Below, in pieces: positions 36,384-45,677 of a stretch of 64,000 bases of DNA; the first letter of the stretch is position 1, and each line of letters opens with the position of its first letter. The position numbers and the translations under genes are program-made. This DNA is from Luteimonas saliphila (GTDB lineage: Bacteria; Pseudomonadota; Gammaproteobacteria; Xanthomonadales; Xanthomonadaceae), in NCBI RefSeq assembly GCF_016774335.1, contig NZ_JAETWA010000011.1, positions 1 to 64,000 of the forward strand, given 5' to 3'. The notes beneath the pieces are model-generated. The model saw only the letters and a list, made by a program, of their open reading frames with translations. It did no database searches and was not told the origin of the DNA.

Positions 36384-37343
36384 ATGATCCGCCTTACGCC
36401 CCTGTTCGCCCTGCTGCTGGCGCTTGTGTCGGCGCAGGCCCTCGCCGACCCGGAGAAAGCCGCCGCGCTCACCCCGGACACCGTCAATGCCGCGACCGGC
36501 GATGCCGCCGGCGCACTGCTGCGCGCCCAGGTCCTGCTCGAACGCGCGCGCTTCTCCCCGGGCGAGATCGACGGCGGTGCGGGCAGCAACACCACCCGTG
36601 CGATCGCCGGCTTCCAGCGCGCCCGCGGTCTCGAGCCGACCGGCGAACTCGACCCGGCGACATGGAAGGCGCTGGCCGAAGACGACGCGCCGGCGCTGGT
36701 CGGCTACACGCTCACCGCCGAAGACGTGGCAGGCCCGTTCCACGAGATTCCCGACGACATCATGGAGAAGGCGAAGCTCGATGCGCTCGGCTTCGCCTCG
36801 GTGGAGGAAGCGGTCGGCGAGAAATTCCATGCCTCGCCGACATTGCTGGCCAGGCTCAATCCGGGCAAGAAGCTGGCCGCGGGGACGGAGATCGTGGTCC
36901 CCAATGTCGCCGGCTTGCCGGCGCTGGCGCCGGCCGCGACCGTGTTGGTCGACAGGAGCGATTCCGTGGTGCGGCTGCAGGATGCCGACGGCACGGTCTA
37001 CGCGCAGTTCCCGGCCTCGACCGGAAGCGAGCACGATCCGCTGCCGATCGGCGAATGGAAGATCGAGGGCGTCGCCACCGATCCGACCTTCCACTACAAC
37101 CCCGAACTGTTCTGGGATGCTGACGAGTCGCACGCCAAGGCGACCCTGCCGCCCGGCCCGAACAATCCGGTCGGCACGGTCTGGATCGACCTGTCGAAGG
37201 AGCACTACGGCATTCACGGCACGCCCAGTCCGGCAAAGATCGGCAAGACCCAATCGCATGGCTGCATCCGCATGACCAACTGGAGCGCGCGCGCGGTGGC
37301 CGACGCGGTCAAGCCCGGGACGCCGGCGCTGCTGCAGGAGTGA
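36384..37343 (+). CDS. L,D-transpeptidase (YkuD) with N-terminal peptidoglycan-binding domain
   Basis: A 319-aa periplasmic enzyme that forms 3-3 crosslinks or anchors proteins on peptidoglycan. Signal peptide about 1-21; a PG_binding_1-like domain about 45-100; a LysM-like/linker region; a YkuD domain in the last 150 residues with HGTPSP and the catalytic SHGCIRM (nucleophile Cys near residue 295). ATG 36384 is preferred over ATG 36348, which would precede the signal peptide. The M23 peptidase gene starts 4 bases after its stop, so the two form an operon for wall remodelling. Confidence 0.9.
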   Translation: MIRLTPLFALLLALVSAQALADPEKAAALTPDTVNAATGDAAGALLRAQVLLERARFSPGEIDGGAGSNTTRAIAGFQRARGLEPTGELDPATWKALAEDDAPALVGYTLTAEDVAGPFHEIPDDIMEKAKLDALGFASVEEAVGEKFHASPTLLARLNPGKKLAAGTEIVVPNVAGLPALAPAATVLVDRSDSVVRLQDADGTVYAQFPASTGSEHDPLPIGEWKIEGVATDPTFHYNPELFWDADESHAKATLPPGPNNPVGTVWIDLSKEHYGIHGTPSPAKIGKTQSHGCIRMTNWSARAVADAVKPGTPALLQE

Positions 37344-37347
37344 GTGC

Positions 37348-38067
37348 GTGCGCTGGTTGATCGGGCTGGCGCTGGCGTTGCTGACCGCGAACCTGGTCTG
37401 GTGGCTGCTGCGCGGCAGCGACGGTCCGCTGTGGCGGCAAAGCCCGACGCCGACGGTCGGGCCGGACGTCGCGGGCGATGAGCCCGCACGACCGGGGCCG
37501 GCGGTGCTCACGGGCGCGCCCGCACGGCCGGACACGCCAGCACCGGGCAACGCGGGCGCCGGGGCGAGGCGCACGACCGCGCCGGACGCGACTGCCGGGC
37601 CGCGCATCGCGAACCTGCCCGCATCGCCGGCCGGCCTGATCGTGCCGGTGCAGGGCCTGGGCGCCAGCGACCTGCAGGACACCTTCGGCGATGCGCGCGG
37701 CGGCGAACGCATGCACGAGGCGCTCGACATCATGGCGCCGGCCGGCACACCGGTGCTGGCGGTCGCCGACGGCCGCATCGAGAAGCTGTTCGACAGCGAG
37801 CGCGGCGGCCTGACCATCTACCAGTTCGAGCCATCCGGCGCCTGGTGCTACTACTACGCGCACCTGCAGGCCTACGCCCCGGGCCTGGCCGAGGGCAAGG
37901 ACGTCAGGCGGGGCGAGGTGATCGGTTTCGTCGGCAGCAGCGGCAACGCCGACCCGGCTGCGCCGCACCTGCACTTCGCGGTGTTCGCGCTGACGCCCGA
38001 GCGGCAGTGGTGGAACGGCACGCCGGTCAATCCGTATCCGTTGCTGGCCGGCACCGACGCGCGCTGA
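37348..38067 (+). CDS. M23-family (LytM) metallopeptidase, membrane-anchored
   Basis: A 239-aa protein with an uncleaved N-terminal hydrophobic anchor (about 3-20), a Pro/Ala linker and an M23 domain. Zinc ligands: HEALD (HxxxD) and HLHF (HxH), with an additional His in YYYAHLQ. It should cut peptidoglycan cross-bridges. It starts with GTG at 37348, 4 bases after the L,D-transpeptidase stop. All active-site residues are present, so it is likely catalytic rather than an amidase activator. Confidence 0.9.
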   Translation: MRWLIGLALALLTANLVWWLLRGSDGPLWRQSPTPTVGPDVAGDEPARPGPAVLTGAPARPDTPAPGNAGAGARRTTAPDATAGPRIANLPASPAGLIVPVQGLGASDLQDTFGDARGGERMHEALDIMAPAGTPVLAVADGRIEKLFDSERGGLTIYQFEPSGAWCYYYAHLQAYAPGLAEGKDVRRGEVIGFVGSSGNADPAAPHLHFAVFALTPERQWWNGTPVNPYPLLAGTDAR

Positions 38068-38247
38068 AGCGGCGCGCGCGCCGGGTCCGATTCTCCGCTA
38101 ATCTGGGTCCATCACCCGATGGCGCAGGATCCACCACGGACGGAGTGAAGGGGAAGGATTCCCGGTCTGCAGCGGTGTGCGTGCCGGTCACCGCGGCTGC
38201 CTCGACCCTCGTGCCGGTGCCGCGCGCATGGCGCGGCGTGGCTGGCG

Positions 38248-39089
38248 TTGGCCTGGCTGTTGTTGCTGTCGGCCTGCGATTCCGGCCTGTCGGCCTCGGA
38301 CCGGCGTTCGCGTCACCAGGGCGTGCTCGAGCGCGCCTTCTCCGATCCGCGCGCACAGGCGCTGGCGATCGCGGCCGAACATGGCGATGCGGCCGAAGTG
38401 CGCCGCCTGATGCGCGGCGAGGGCGTGGATCCGGACGCGATCTTCGGCAGCAGCGACGGCGGCATGCCGCTGCTGGTGTGGCCGATCTACAGCAAGAGCC
38501 CGGAAGGCCTGCGCGCGATGCTGGAGAACGGCGCCGATCCGAACGCGAAGAAGCGCTCCCCCAGCGATCGCGGCGAGCACTACCACGCCGACGCCATGGT
38601 CTGGGCGGCCGAGCGGGACGATCCCGTCTACCTGCAGCTGCTGCTCGACCACGGCGGCGACGCGGATACGCGCAACGCCAACAACGAGGCGCTGCTGTTC
38701 CACGCCTTCATCAAGCAGAACCAGTGGCGCAACGTGCAGTTGCTGGTGGAGCGGGGGGCGGATGCGAATGCGAACGTATCTGCTGGGCGCCGATACTGAA
38801 CGTCTATGCATCTCGTGGCGGGTTCATGATGGTGCACTGGCTGCTGGGGCATGTTGCCGATCCTGCGCTGGACTACGCGTACGGCGAGCCTGTGCAAAGC
38901 GCGGGCTCTCAGGCCATCGAGGCGATCTTCTGGCATCCGGGCAACCCGGACGATCCCGCATGGCAGCGCAAATGTCAGCAATGGTCGCTGTCTGCTGGGC
39001 ACGAGCGCCCTCCGATGCCGGGGCACTACCGTGTGATGCGGGAACGCCGGGGCTTTCCGCATGAGGAAACGGAAATCCCATTGCTCTGA
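38248..39089 (+). pseudogene. Ankyrin-repeat lipoprotein gene, frameshifted
   Basis: The first part reads LLLLSAC (lipobox) followed by ankyrin-like repeats to about 38770 (GADPNAK, GGDADTR, GADANAN), then a stop at 38797-38799. In the next frame, from about 38781, the same protein resumes: APILNVYASRGG, MMVHWLLGHVADP, ending GFPHEETEIPLL at the stop 39087-39089. One base lost near 38775-38785 accounts for it. The start is also unclear: a TTG at 38248 gives a weak signal peptide, while ATG 38228 is in a third frame, which would need a second one-base loss. The product is predicted to be a cell-envelope protein. A sequencing error cannot be excluded. Confidence 0.75.
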
Positions 39090-39098
39090 GGCACTCCA

Positions 39099-39960
39099 AT
39101 GACAGGGACCGTCATGACGACTCGACACGAAGAACAGAGGCTCCTGCTGCAGCAGCTTCGCGAGAGTGGAGATCCCACGCTCACTGCGCATGCAGGGCGA
39201 TATCGAACGCGCCGGCGCCTCGACGCGGGGGCAGCTGGCGCGGGTCGGCGCGCAACTGGAGGCCGGGCTCGACGCCACCGGCGAGCGCATCCTGGGTGTC
39301 GCCGGTCGCGCGCCAGCGGCTGGCGCCGCGCTGGGCGGCACCACCGGCATGCTGGCCGGCACGGTCGTGACCTGCGGCCCGGGGGATCCCTTCACCGCGA
39401 TCGACGTGGCCAGCACGGTATGCCTGGTGCAGCAGGCGAAGGGCAGCGTCCACGAGGCGGTGGAACGCCACGGCATGGCCAGCGCGGTGATCCCGAGCCT
39501 GGACAGCGAGATCGCGCGGCGCGAACAGGCCGCGCGCGAACTGCTGCAGTCACGCAGTACCGCGCTGCAGGCGGAGGCGGCTGGCCGCGACCGGCAGGCT
39601 CGCGCGCAGAACCCGTCCGTGCGCACGTTGCTGCCGGGGAAGCGGGAGAGGCGCTGGACCGCTTCCTCGGCGCCCTGAAATCCGGGGACGCGGCGACGAT
39701 TTCCGAGGCATCGAAGCGCCTGATGGGCACCCCCGCCGCGCAGGCCTGGCTCGCCGACGGGCGCGCGCGGCTCGATGCCGCACCCGCGCGTGCGGCCACG
39801 GCGGGAGGGCAGGAGCCGGCGATCGAGCCGGTGCGCTCGCGACCCCCCGAGGCGATGTTGGTGCGACAGCCGGGTCGCCGGCGCCTGCTCCAATCCCACT
39901 CACAAGGCACGCGCGCTGGACCGCCGCGCCCCGGTCCAGGCCACGCGCCTGCCGGGTCGG
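39099..39960 (+). pseudogene. Unknown protein gene with at least two frameshifts
   Basis: It starts 9 bases after the ankyrin gene stop (ATG 39099 or 39114, GAGG upstream). The first 25 residues (MTTRHEEQRLLLQQLRESGD) are in one frame. From about 39190 a second frame carries helical sequence with a Gly/Ala hydrophobic stretch (AAGAALGGTTGMLAGTVV), DVASTVCLVQQAKGSV and ELLQSRSTALQAEA. From about 39650 the first frame resumes with ALDRFLGALKSGDAATI and RLMGTPAAQAWLADGR. No end is clear before tesA. I do not recognise the family. Its coupling to an envelope lipoprotein suggests an effector and protective partner, which is unproven. Confidence 0.55.
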
Positions 39961-40020
39961 CCGGGCGTGCCGGCGATCCGGAGCGCAACGTGCGCACGAC
40001 CCCGCGCGGCCCTGCGACGG

Positions 40021-40683
40021 CTACTCCAGCAAGGGTTCCAGCGCCGTCCACACGTGGTCGAGCAGCTTCGGCTGCGCCGCGACGGTCGGATGCAGGTTGT
40101 CGTCCTGGTAGGCCTCGCGGTCGAGCGCGATCGGTTCGAGCAGGAACGGCAGCAGCGCGGTGTCGAACAGCCGCGACAGGTCGCGGTAGTTGCGTTCGAA
40201 GCCGGCGGTGTAGTCGGCGCCGAGGTTGGGCGGCATGCGCATGCCCACCAGCAATACCTTCGCGCCGACGTGCTGCGAGGCGCCGATCATGCGGGCGAGG
40301 TTGCGCCGCGCCTCCGCCAGCGGCAACCCGCGCAAGCCGTCGTTGGCGCCGAGCGCGATCACCACCACGTCCGGCCGGTGGCGCAGCACCTCGCCGACGA
40401 TGCGTGCGGAGCCGCCGGCGGTGGTTTCGCCGCTGATGCTGGCGTTGACCACGCGCCAGCCTGGCCTGTCCTGCGCCAGCCGTTCGCCGAGCAGCGCCAC
40501 CCAACCCTCCCGCGCGGACATGCCGTAGCCCGCCGACAGCGAATCGCCCATCACCAGCACCGTGCGCGGCGCCGGGTCCGCCGCGGGCGCGGGCTGGGCG
40601 AACGCGGGCAGCAGCGCCAGCAGCGCGAGTAAACCGATGGCCCATTGCATCGGGCGCCGGCAGGCCGCATAACCTTCTCTCAT
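40021..40683 (-). CDS. tesA: Arylesterase/lysophospholipase TesA (SGNH hydrolase)
   Basis: A 220-aa periplasmic esterase/thioesterase with a signal peptide (about 13-34). SGNH blocks: GDSLSAGYGM (Ser48), SGETTAGG, GANDGLRG and DNLHPTVA (Asp and His). ATG 40683 has GAGGA just upstream; ATG 40650 would also keep the signal core. It is divergent from ybbA, which is the arrangement known in Escherichia coli and other gammaproteobacteria. Confidence 0.93.
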   Translation of the reverse strand: MREGYAACRRPMQWAIGLLALLALLPAFAQPAPAADPAPRTVLVMGDSLSAGYGMSAREGWVALLGERLAQDRPGWRVVNASISGETTAGGSARIVGEVLRHRPDVVVIALGANDGLRGLPLAEARRNLARMIGASQHVGAKVLLVGMRMPPNLGADYTAGFERNYRDLSRLFDTALLPFLLEPIALDREAYQDDNLHPTVAAQPKLLDHVWTALEPLLE

Positions 40684-40740
40684 CTGTGTCCTCGTCCGTC
40701 TCGCGCCGTAGCGCCTGCGGTCCACGATAACCAATCCGGA

Positions 40741-41484
40741 ATGAACATGGCTGACGCCCCCGCGCCGCGTGCCGCCGTCTCCCACGGCCCGCCGAATCCG
40801 TCCGCAGCGCCCGCGTTGCATGTCGCTGGCCTGGGCAAGCGGGTCACGCTGCCCTCGGGCGAACTGACCATCCTCGAAGGCGTCGGCTTCGAGATCGCCC
40901 GCGGCGACGTGGTCGCGATCGTCGGCGCCTCCGGCTCCGGCAAGAGCACCCTGCTGTCGCTCCTGGCCGGACTCGATACGCCGAGCGACGGCAATGTGAC
41001 GCTGGACGGCGCCACGATCTCGACGCTCGACGAGGACGGCCGCGCGAAGGTGCGTGGCGACAAGGTCGGCTTCGTGTTCCAGAACTTCCAGCTGCTGCCC
41101 TCGCTCACCGCGCTGGAGAACGTGATGCTGCCGCTGGAGCTGCGCGGCGACGACGATGCGCAGTCCCCGGCGCGCGAGATGCTGCGCAAGGTCGGCCTCG
41201 GCGAGCGCCTGGACCATTATCCGAAGCAGCTTTCCGGCGGCGAGCAGCAGCGCGTCGCGCTGGCGCGCGCGTTCGTGACCCGGCCTTCGCTGCTGTTCGC
41301 GGACGAACCCACCGGCAACCTCGACACCAACACCGGCCAGGCGATCATCGAACTGCTGTTCGCGATGAACGGCGAGGCGGGCACCACCCTGGTACTGGTG
41401 ACCCACGACGACCACCTCGCCGCGCGTTGCCACCGCACGCTGCGGCTGGACAGCGGCCGGCTGGTGTCGGACGAGACCCGGTGA
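40741..41484 (+). CDS. ybbA: ABC transporter ATP-binding protein YbbA
   Basis: A 247-aa ATPase of the LolD/MacB class. Walker A GASGSGKST, Q-loop VFQNFQLLPSLT, signature LSGGEQQR, Walker B LLFADEP and the class-specific PTGNLDTNTG and switch His in VTHDD. It partners the large permease YbbP encoded 7 bases downstream. Together with divergent tesA it forms the classical tesA-ybbA-ybbP locus. The transported or mechanically acted-on substrate is not established. Confidence 0.94.
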   Translation: MNMADAPAPRAAVSHGPPNPSAAPALHVAGLGKRVTLPSGELTILEGVGFEIARGDVVAIVGASGSGKSTLLSLLAGLDTPSDGNVTLDGATISTLDEDGRAKVRGDKVGFVFQNFQLLPSLTALENVMLPLELRGDDDAQSPAREMLRKVGLGERLDHYPKQLSGGEQQRVALARAFVTRPSLLFADEPTGNLDTNTGQAIIELLFAMNGEAGTTLVLVTHDDHLAARCHRTLRLDSGRLVSDETR

Positions 41485-41491
41485 GCCGCGC

Positions 41492-44017
41492 ATGAGGACG
41501 CTCGCGCTCGCCTGGCGGCAACTGCGCCGCGACATCAAGGCCGGCGACATCCGCATCCTCGCCGGCGCGCTGGTGCTGGCGGTGGTGGCGGTGTCGTCGG
41601 TGGGCTTCGTCACCGACCGCGCCGAACGCGCGCTGGCGATGGAGGCCAACCGCCTGCTCGGCGGCGACGCGCTGGTGCGCGGCGACGCGCCGATCGCCGG
41701 CGCGGTGCTCGAGGCCGCGGACGCGCCCGGGCTGCGACGGACCGAAACGGTCGAGCTCGACAGCATGATCCGGGTCGGCGCAGGCGCCGACGCGCAGTTG
41801 CGCCTCGGCGACCTGCGCGCGCTGGGCGAAGGCTTTCCGTTGCGCGGCACGTTCCGCATCGCCGGCGACGACGGCGTCGAGCGCGATGCCGGCGCGATCC
41901 CCGAACCCGGCACGTTGTGGCTCAGCCGCGCCGGCGCCGACACGCTCGGCGCGCGCGTCGGCGACAGCGTCGGCATCGGCACGCGCGAATTCCGTCTCGC
42001 CGCGCTGGTGGTGCAGGAACCCGACGCCTCGATCGACTATTTCAACGTCGCGCCCAAGGCTTTCCTCAACCTCGCCGACCTCGCGTCCACCGGCCTGGTG
42101 CAGGAAGGCAGCCGCGTGCGCTATCGGCTGGTGGTGGCCGGCGGCGCGGCGGCGGTCGAGGGCTTCACCGCTGCGGCCAAGGCCAACCTCGGGCGCGGGC
42201 AGCGCATCGAGACGATCACCGACGCGCGTCCCGAGGTGCGTTCCTCGCTGGATCGGGCCGGTCGTTTCCTCGGCCTGGCGGCGCTGGTCTCGGTGGTGCT
42301 GGCGGCGGTGGCGGTGGCGATGGCCGCGCGCCGCCACAGCGAACGGCACCTGTCGGGCGTGGCGGTGATGCGCTGCCTGGGCGCGCAGCAGCGCACCCTG
42401 GTCGGCATCCATGTCGGCGAACTGGTGCTGCTGGGGCTGATCGCCTGCACCATCGGCGTGGCGATCGCGTTCGCCCTGCAATGGTCGATCGCCGGCTGGC
42501 TGTCGCAGGCATTGAAGGTGGAGATCCCGCCGGCCAGCGTGTGGCCTGCGTTGCACGGCTATGGCGTCGGCATGGTGGTGCTGCTCGCGTTCGGTGCGCC
42601 ACCGGTGCTGGCGCTGCGACGCGTCCCCGCGCTGCGCGTGCTGCGCCGCGATCTCGACGGCATGGAACCCTCGGCCTGGGTGGTCGCGCTCGCAGGCCTC
42701 GGCGGCCTCGCCGCCCTGCTGTGGTGGCAGGCCGGTTCGGCGACGCTGGCGCTGTCGATGCTGGTCGGCATCGCCGCGACGCTGGCCGTGCTCGCGCTCA
42801 TCGCCTGGGCGCTCATCATTGCCGTGCGTCGCTTGCGTTCGCGGCTGCGCGGCGCGCTGCGCTACGGGCTGGCCAACGTCAGCCGCCGCGCCGGCACCAG
42901 CATCGCCCAGGTCAGCGCCCTGGGCCTGGGCCTGATGGCGCTGCTGCTGCTGACCTTCGTGCGCACCGACCTGCTCGACCGCTGGCAGCTGGCGCTGTCG
43001 GAGAGCGCGCCGAACCGGTTCATCATCAACGTGCAGTCCGACCAGGTCGGGCCGGTGCGCGAGTTCATCGCCGCGCAGGGCGTGTCCGAGCCGGTGCTGT
43101 TCCCGATGGTCCGCGCGCGCCTGGTCGAGCGCAACGGCGTACCCACCTCGGGTGCGGACTATGCCGACCGTTCCGGCGATCCCGACCAGGACCGGCAGGC
43201 GCAGCGGCGTGCCGAACGCGAGTTCAACCTGTCGATGGCCGCCACCCTGCGCGACGACAACAAGGTCACCGCCGGCGAGTTCTGGAACGGCACGCCGGCG
43301 AGCCCGCAGCTGTCGGTGGAAGAGGGCTTCGCGCGCGATCTCGGCTGGCAGGTGGGCGACCGCATCGCCTTCGACATCGCTGGCCAGCGCTTCGAGGCGC
43401 CGATCACCAGCCTGCGCGATGTCGAATGGGAGAGCTTCCAGCCGAACTTCTTCGTGCTCGCCTCGCCAGGGGCGCTCGACGGCTATCCGGCCAGCCACAT
43501 CACCGCGGTGCAGGTGCCGCCGGAGCGCACGCGCTTCACCGCGGAACTGGTGCAGCAGTTCCCGAACCTGTCGGTGATCGATGTCGACGCGGTGCTCGCG
43601 CAGGTGCGCAACACCGCCGACCAGGTCTCCACCGTGGTCCAGGTGGTGTTCTGGTTCTCGCTGCTGGCCGGCGTGCTGGTGCTGCTGGCGGCGGTGAGCG
43701 CCAGCCAGGACGAACGCCTGCTCGAGGGCGGGGTGATGCGCGCGCTGGGCGGCAGTCGTGGCCAGCTGCGGATGGCGCAGGTGTCGGAGTTCGCGGCGAT
43801 CGGGCTGCTGGCGGGGCTGGTCGCGGCGATCGCGGCCTCGGTGCTGGCGGGCGTGATCTCGGTACAGGTCTTCGACCTGCCGTGGCGCGCGAACTGGACG
43901 CTGGCGGCGGTGGGCAGCGCGGTCGGCGTGCTGGTCACCCTGCTGGCGGGACTGTTGGCGACGCGCAAGGTGCTCGACGCGCCGCCGTCGGCGACGCTGC
44001 GCGAGCTGCAGGGGTGA
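41492..44017 (+). CDS. ybbP: ABC transporter permease YbbP (FtsX-like)
   Basis: An 841-aa membrane protein with about ten membrane segments in two FtsX units (about 260-390 and 720-841), large periplasmic domains after the first helix (about 40-255) and in the middle (about 490-710). Size and layout match YbbP. The end overlaps the S4-domain gene by GTGA (44014-44017). It works with YbbA; MacB-like mechanotransmission rather than classical uptake is the expected mode for this class. Confidence 0.93.
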   Translation: MRTLALAWRQLRRDIKAGDIRILAGALVLAVVAVSSVGFVTDRAERALAMEANRLLGGDALVRGDAPIAGAVLEAADAPGLRRTETVELDSMIRVGAGADAQLRLGDLRALGEGFPLRGTFRIAGDDGVERDAGAIPEPGTLWLSRAGADTLGARVGDSVGIGTREFRLAALVVQEPDASIDYFNVAPKAFLNLADLASTGLVQEGSRVRYRLVVAGGAAAVEGFTAAAKANLGRGQRIETITDARPEVRSSLDRAGRFLGLAALVSVVLAAVAVAMAARRHSERHLSGVAVMRCLGAQQRTLVGIHVGELVLLGLIACTIGVAIAFALQWSIAGWLSQALKVEIPPASVWPALHGYGVGMVVLLAFGAPPVLALRRVPALRVLRRDLDGMEPSAWVVALAGLGGLAALLWWQAGSATLALSMLVGIAATLAVLALIAWALIIAVRRLRSRLRGALRYGLANVSRRAGTSIAQVSALGLGLMALLLLTFVRTDLLDRWQLALSESAPNRFIINVQSDQVGPVREFIAAQGVSEPVLFPMVRARLVERNGVPTSGADYADRSGDPDQDRQAQRRAEREFNLSMAATLRDDNKVTAGEFWNGTPASPQLSVEEGFARDLGWQVGDRIAFDIAGQRFEAPITSLRDVEWESFQPNFFVLASPGALDGYPASHITAVQVPPERTRFTAELVQQFPNLSVIDVDAVLAQVRNTADQVSTVVQVVFWFSLLAGVLVLLAAVSASQDERLLEGGVMRALGGSRGQLRMAQVSEFAAIGLLAGLVAAIAASVLAGVISVQVFDLPWRANWTLAAVGSAVGVLVTLLAGLLATRKVLDAPPSATLRELQG

Positions 44018-44259
44018 GCGCGGTCGTGGTGACCGAATTCGCGCTCGAAGGCGACTTCATCGAGCTGCATCAACTGCTCAAGCTGTGTGGCGTGGTGGAC
44101 AGCGGCGGCGCCGGCAAGGCGCTGGTCTCGCGCGGTGCGGTGCGGGTGGATGGCGCGGTGGAATTGCGGCGCACCTGCAAGATCCGCGCAGGGCAGGTGG
44201 TGGAAACCGGTGGCGTGCGGATCGCGGTGATGGCGGAACGCCGACCGCATCATCCGTAG
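44014..44259 (+). CDS. S4-domain RNA-binding protein, YbcJ-like
   Basis: An 81-aa protein consisting of a single S4 domain: FIELHQLLKLCGVVDSGGAGK, then LVSRGAVRVDG and RRTCKIRAGQVV, as in YbcJ/YaaA-type S4 proteins that bind structured RNA. It starts with GTG at 44014, overlapping the ybbP stop. Its stop codon TAG (44257-44259) is the first part of a dispersed repeat element (44256-44285), so the repeat has landed on or defines the gene end. Confidence 0.85.
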   Translation: MSAVVVTEFALEGDFIELHQLLKLCGVVDSGGAGKALVSRGAVRVDGAVELRRTCKIRAGQVVETGGVRIAVMAERRPHHP

Positions 44260-44427
44260 CCCGGGTAAGCGCAGCGCACCCGGGACCGATCGCAAGCGCA
44301 CCCGGGAACCGGCCATGGATATCGCATCCTCGTCGTCCCCGGATGCGGCCTGCGGCCTTATCCGGGCTACGCGAGGCGGGCGACGGTCCTCAGGCCGCGT
44401 AGCCGGGTAAGCGAAGCGCACCCGGGA
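44256..44427. repeat. REP-like repeat cluster
   Basis: Two direct copies of an element with the sense gtagcc(c)gggtaagcg(c/a)agcgcacccggga at 44256-44285 and 44399-44427, plus a partial inverted copy (ttatccgggctac, 44358-44370) and another acccgggaa (44301-44309). Each full copy folds on CCCGGGT/ACCCGGG. It fills the space between the convergent S4 gene and fabB. This is the layout of REP/BIME elements; no transposase of the RAYT type is in the window. Confidence 0.85.
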
Positions 44428-44444
44428 ACGAATGCCGGCGCGAC

Positions 44445-45677
44445 TCAACCTTCCCAGCGACGCAGCACCAGGCTGGCGTTGGTGCCGCCGAAGCCGAAAC
44501 TGTTGGACAGCACCGTACGCAGCTCGGCGTCGCGGCTCTCGCGCACCAGCGGCAGGTCCGCCGCCTCCGGATCGACCGTGTCGACATTGATCGAGCCGGC
44601 GATGAAGCCGCGCTGCAGCATCAGCAGGCAGAAGATCGCCTCCTGCACGCTGGTGGCGCCCAGCGAGTGGCCGGTCAGCGACTTGGTCGAGGAGAACGGC
44701 GGCATCGCATCGCCGAACACGGCGCGCATCGCGCGCAGCTCGCTGACATCGCCGACCGGGGTCGAGGTGCCATGGGTGTTGACGTAATCGATGCCGCCCT
44801 CGAGTCCGTCGATTGCCGTGCGCATGCAGGCGATGGCGCCATCGCCCGAGGGCGCGACCATGTCCGCACCGTCGGAACTCGCGCCGAATCCGACCAGTTC
44901 GCCGAGGATGGTGGCGCCGCGCGCCTGCGCATACTCCAGGCTCTCGAGCACCACCGCGCCGCCGCCGCCTGCGATGACGAAACCGTCGCGGTCGGCATCG
45001 TAGGGGCGCGAGGCGCGTTCGGGCGTGTCGTTGTACCTGCTCGACAGCGCGCCCATGCCGTCGAACAGCATCGCCATGCCCCAGCTGGCCTCCTCGCCGC
45101 CGCCGGCGAAGACCACGTCCTGCAACCCGGCCTGGATCTGCTGCGCGGCGACGCCGATGCAGTGCGCGGAGGTGGCGCAGGCCGAGGAGATGGAATAGTT
45201 CAGTCCCTTGACGCCGAACGCGGTCGCCAGGCAGGCCGACACCGTCGAGCTCATCGTGCGCGTCACCTGGTAGGGGCCGACGCGGCGGATGCCGCGCTCG
45301 CGCAGGGTGTCGGCCGACTCGATCTGGTTGGTCGGCGAACCTCCGCCCGACCCCATGATCAGGCCGGTCCGCGGGTTCGACACCTGGGCCTCGTCGAGTC
45401 CGGACTGCGCGATGGCATCGCGCAGCGACAGATAGGCGTAGGCCGCGGCATCGCCCATGAAGCGCCGCAGCTTGCGGTCGATCAGCGCCTCAACGTCCAC
45501 CTGCGGCATGCCGGACACCTGGCTGCGCAGGCCCATCTCCGCATACGAGGCGTCGGCGCGGATGCCGGAGCGGCCGTGGCGCAGCGCGTCCGCGACGCTC
45601 CCGGCATCGTTGCCGATGCACGAGACGATGCCGGCGCCCGTGATCACCACGCGGCGATGGCCGGGAAGCATGCTCAT
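44445..45677 (-). CDS. fabB: 3-oxoacyl-ACP synthase I
   Basis: A 410-aa condensing enzyme that elongates acyl-ACP with malonyl-ACP, including unsaturated intermediates. Catalytic Cys167 ([10 protein letters not shown]), His302 (NTHGTSTP) and His337 (TGHSLGA). It overlaps fabA by ATGA (45674-45677), giving a fabA-fabB operon, the anaerobic unsaturated-fatty-acid pair. FabB with the [13 protein letters not shown] segment supports FabB over FabF. Confidence 0.95.
   Translation of the reverse strand: MSMLPGHRRVVITGAGIVSCIGNDAGSVADALRHGRSGIRADASYAEMGLRSQVSGMPQVDVEALIDRKLRRFMGDAAAYAYLSLRDAIAQSGLDEAQVSNPRTGLIMGSGGGSPTNQIESADTLRERGIRRVGPYQVTRTMSSTVSACLATAFGVKGLNYSISSACATSAHCIGVAAQQIQAGLQDVVFAGGGEEASWGMAMLFDGMGALSSRYNDTPERASRPYDADRDGFVIAGGGGAVVLESLEYAQARGATILGELVGFGASSDGADMVAPSGDGAIACMRTAIDGLEGGIDYVNTHGTSTPVGDVSELRAMRAVFGDAMPPFSSTKSLTGHSLGATSVQEAIFCLLMLQRGFIAGSINVDTVDPEAADLPLVRESRDAELRTVLSNSFGFGGTNASLVLRRWEG

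Noticed and set aside
39099..39960. Calling the unknown frameshifted gene a type IV secretion effector
   Set aside because: The neighbouring lipoprotein is suggestive, but the C-terminal XVIPCD-type sequence was not found in any frame before tesA, so the label is not used.
41345..43498. A 717-codon minus-strand frame opposite ybbA-ybbP
   Set aside because: Antisense shadow of a well-supported permease; rich in Arg, Gln, His and Gly with no recognisable domain.
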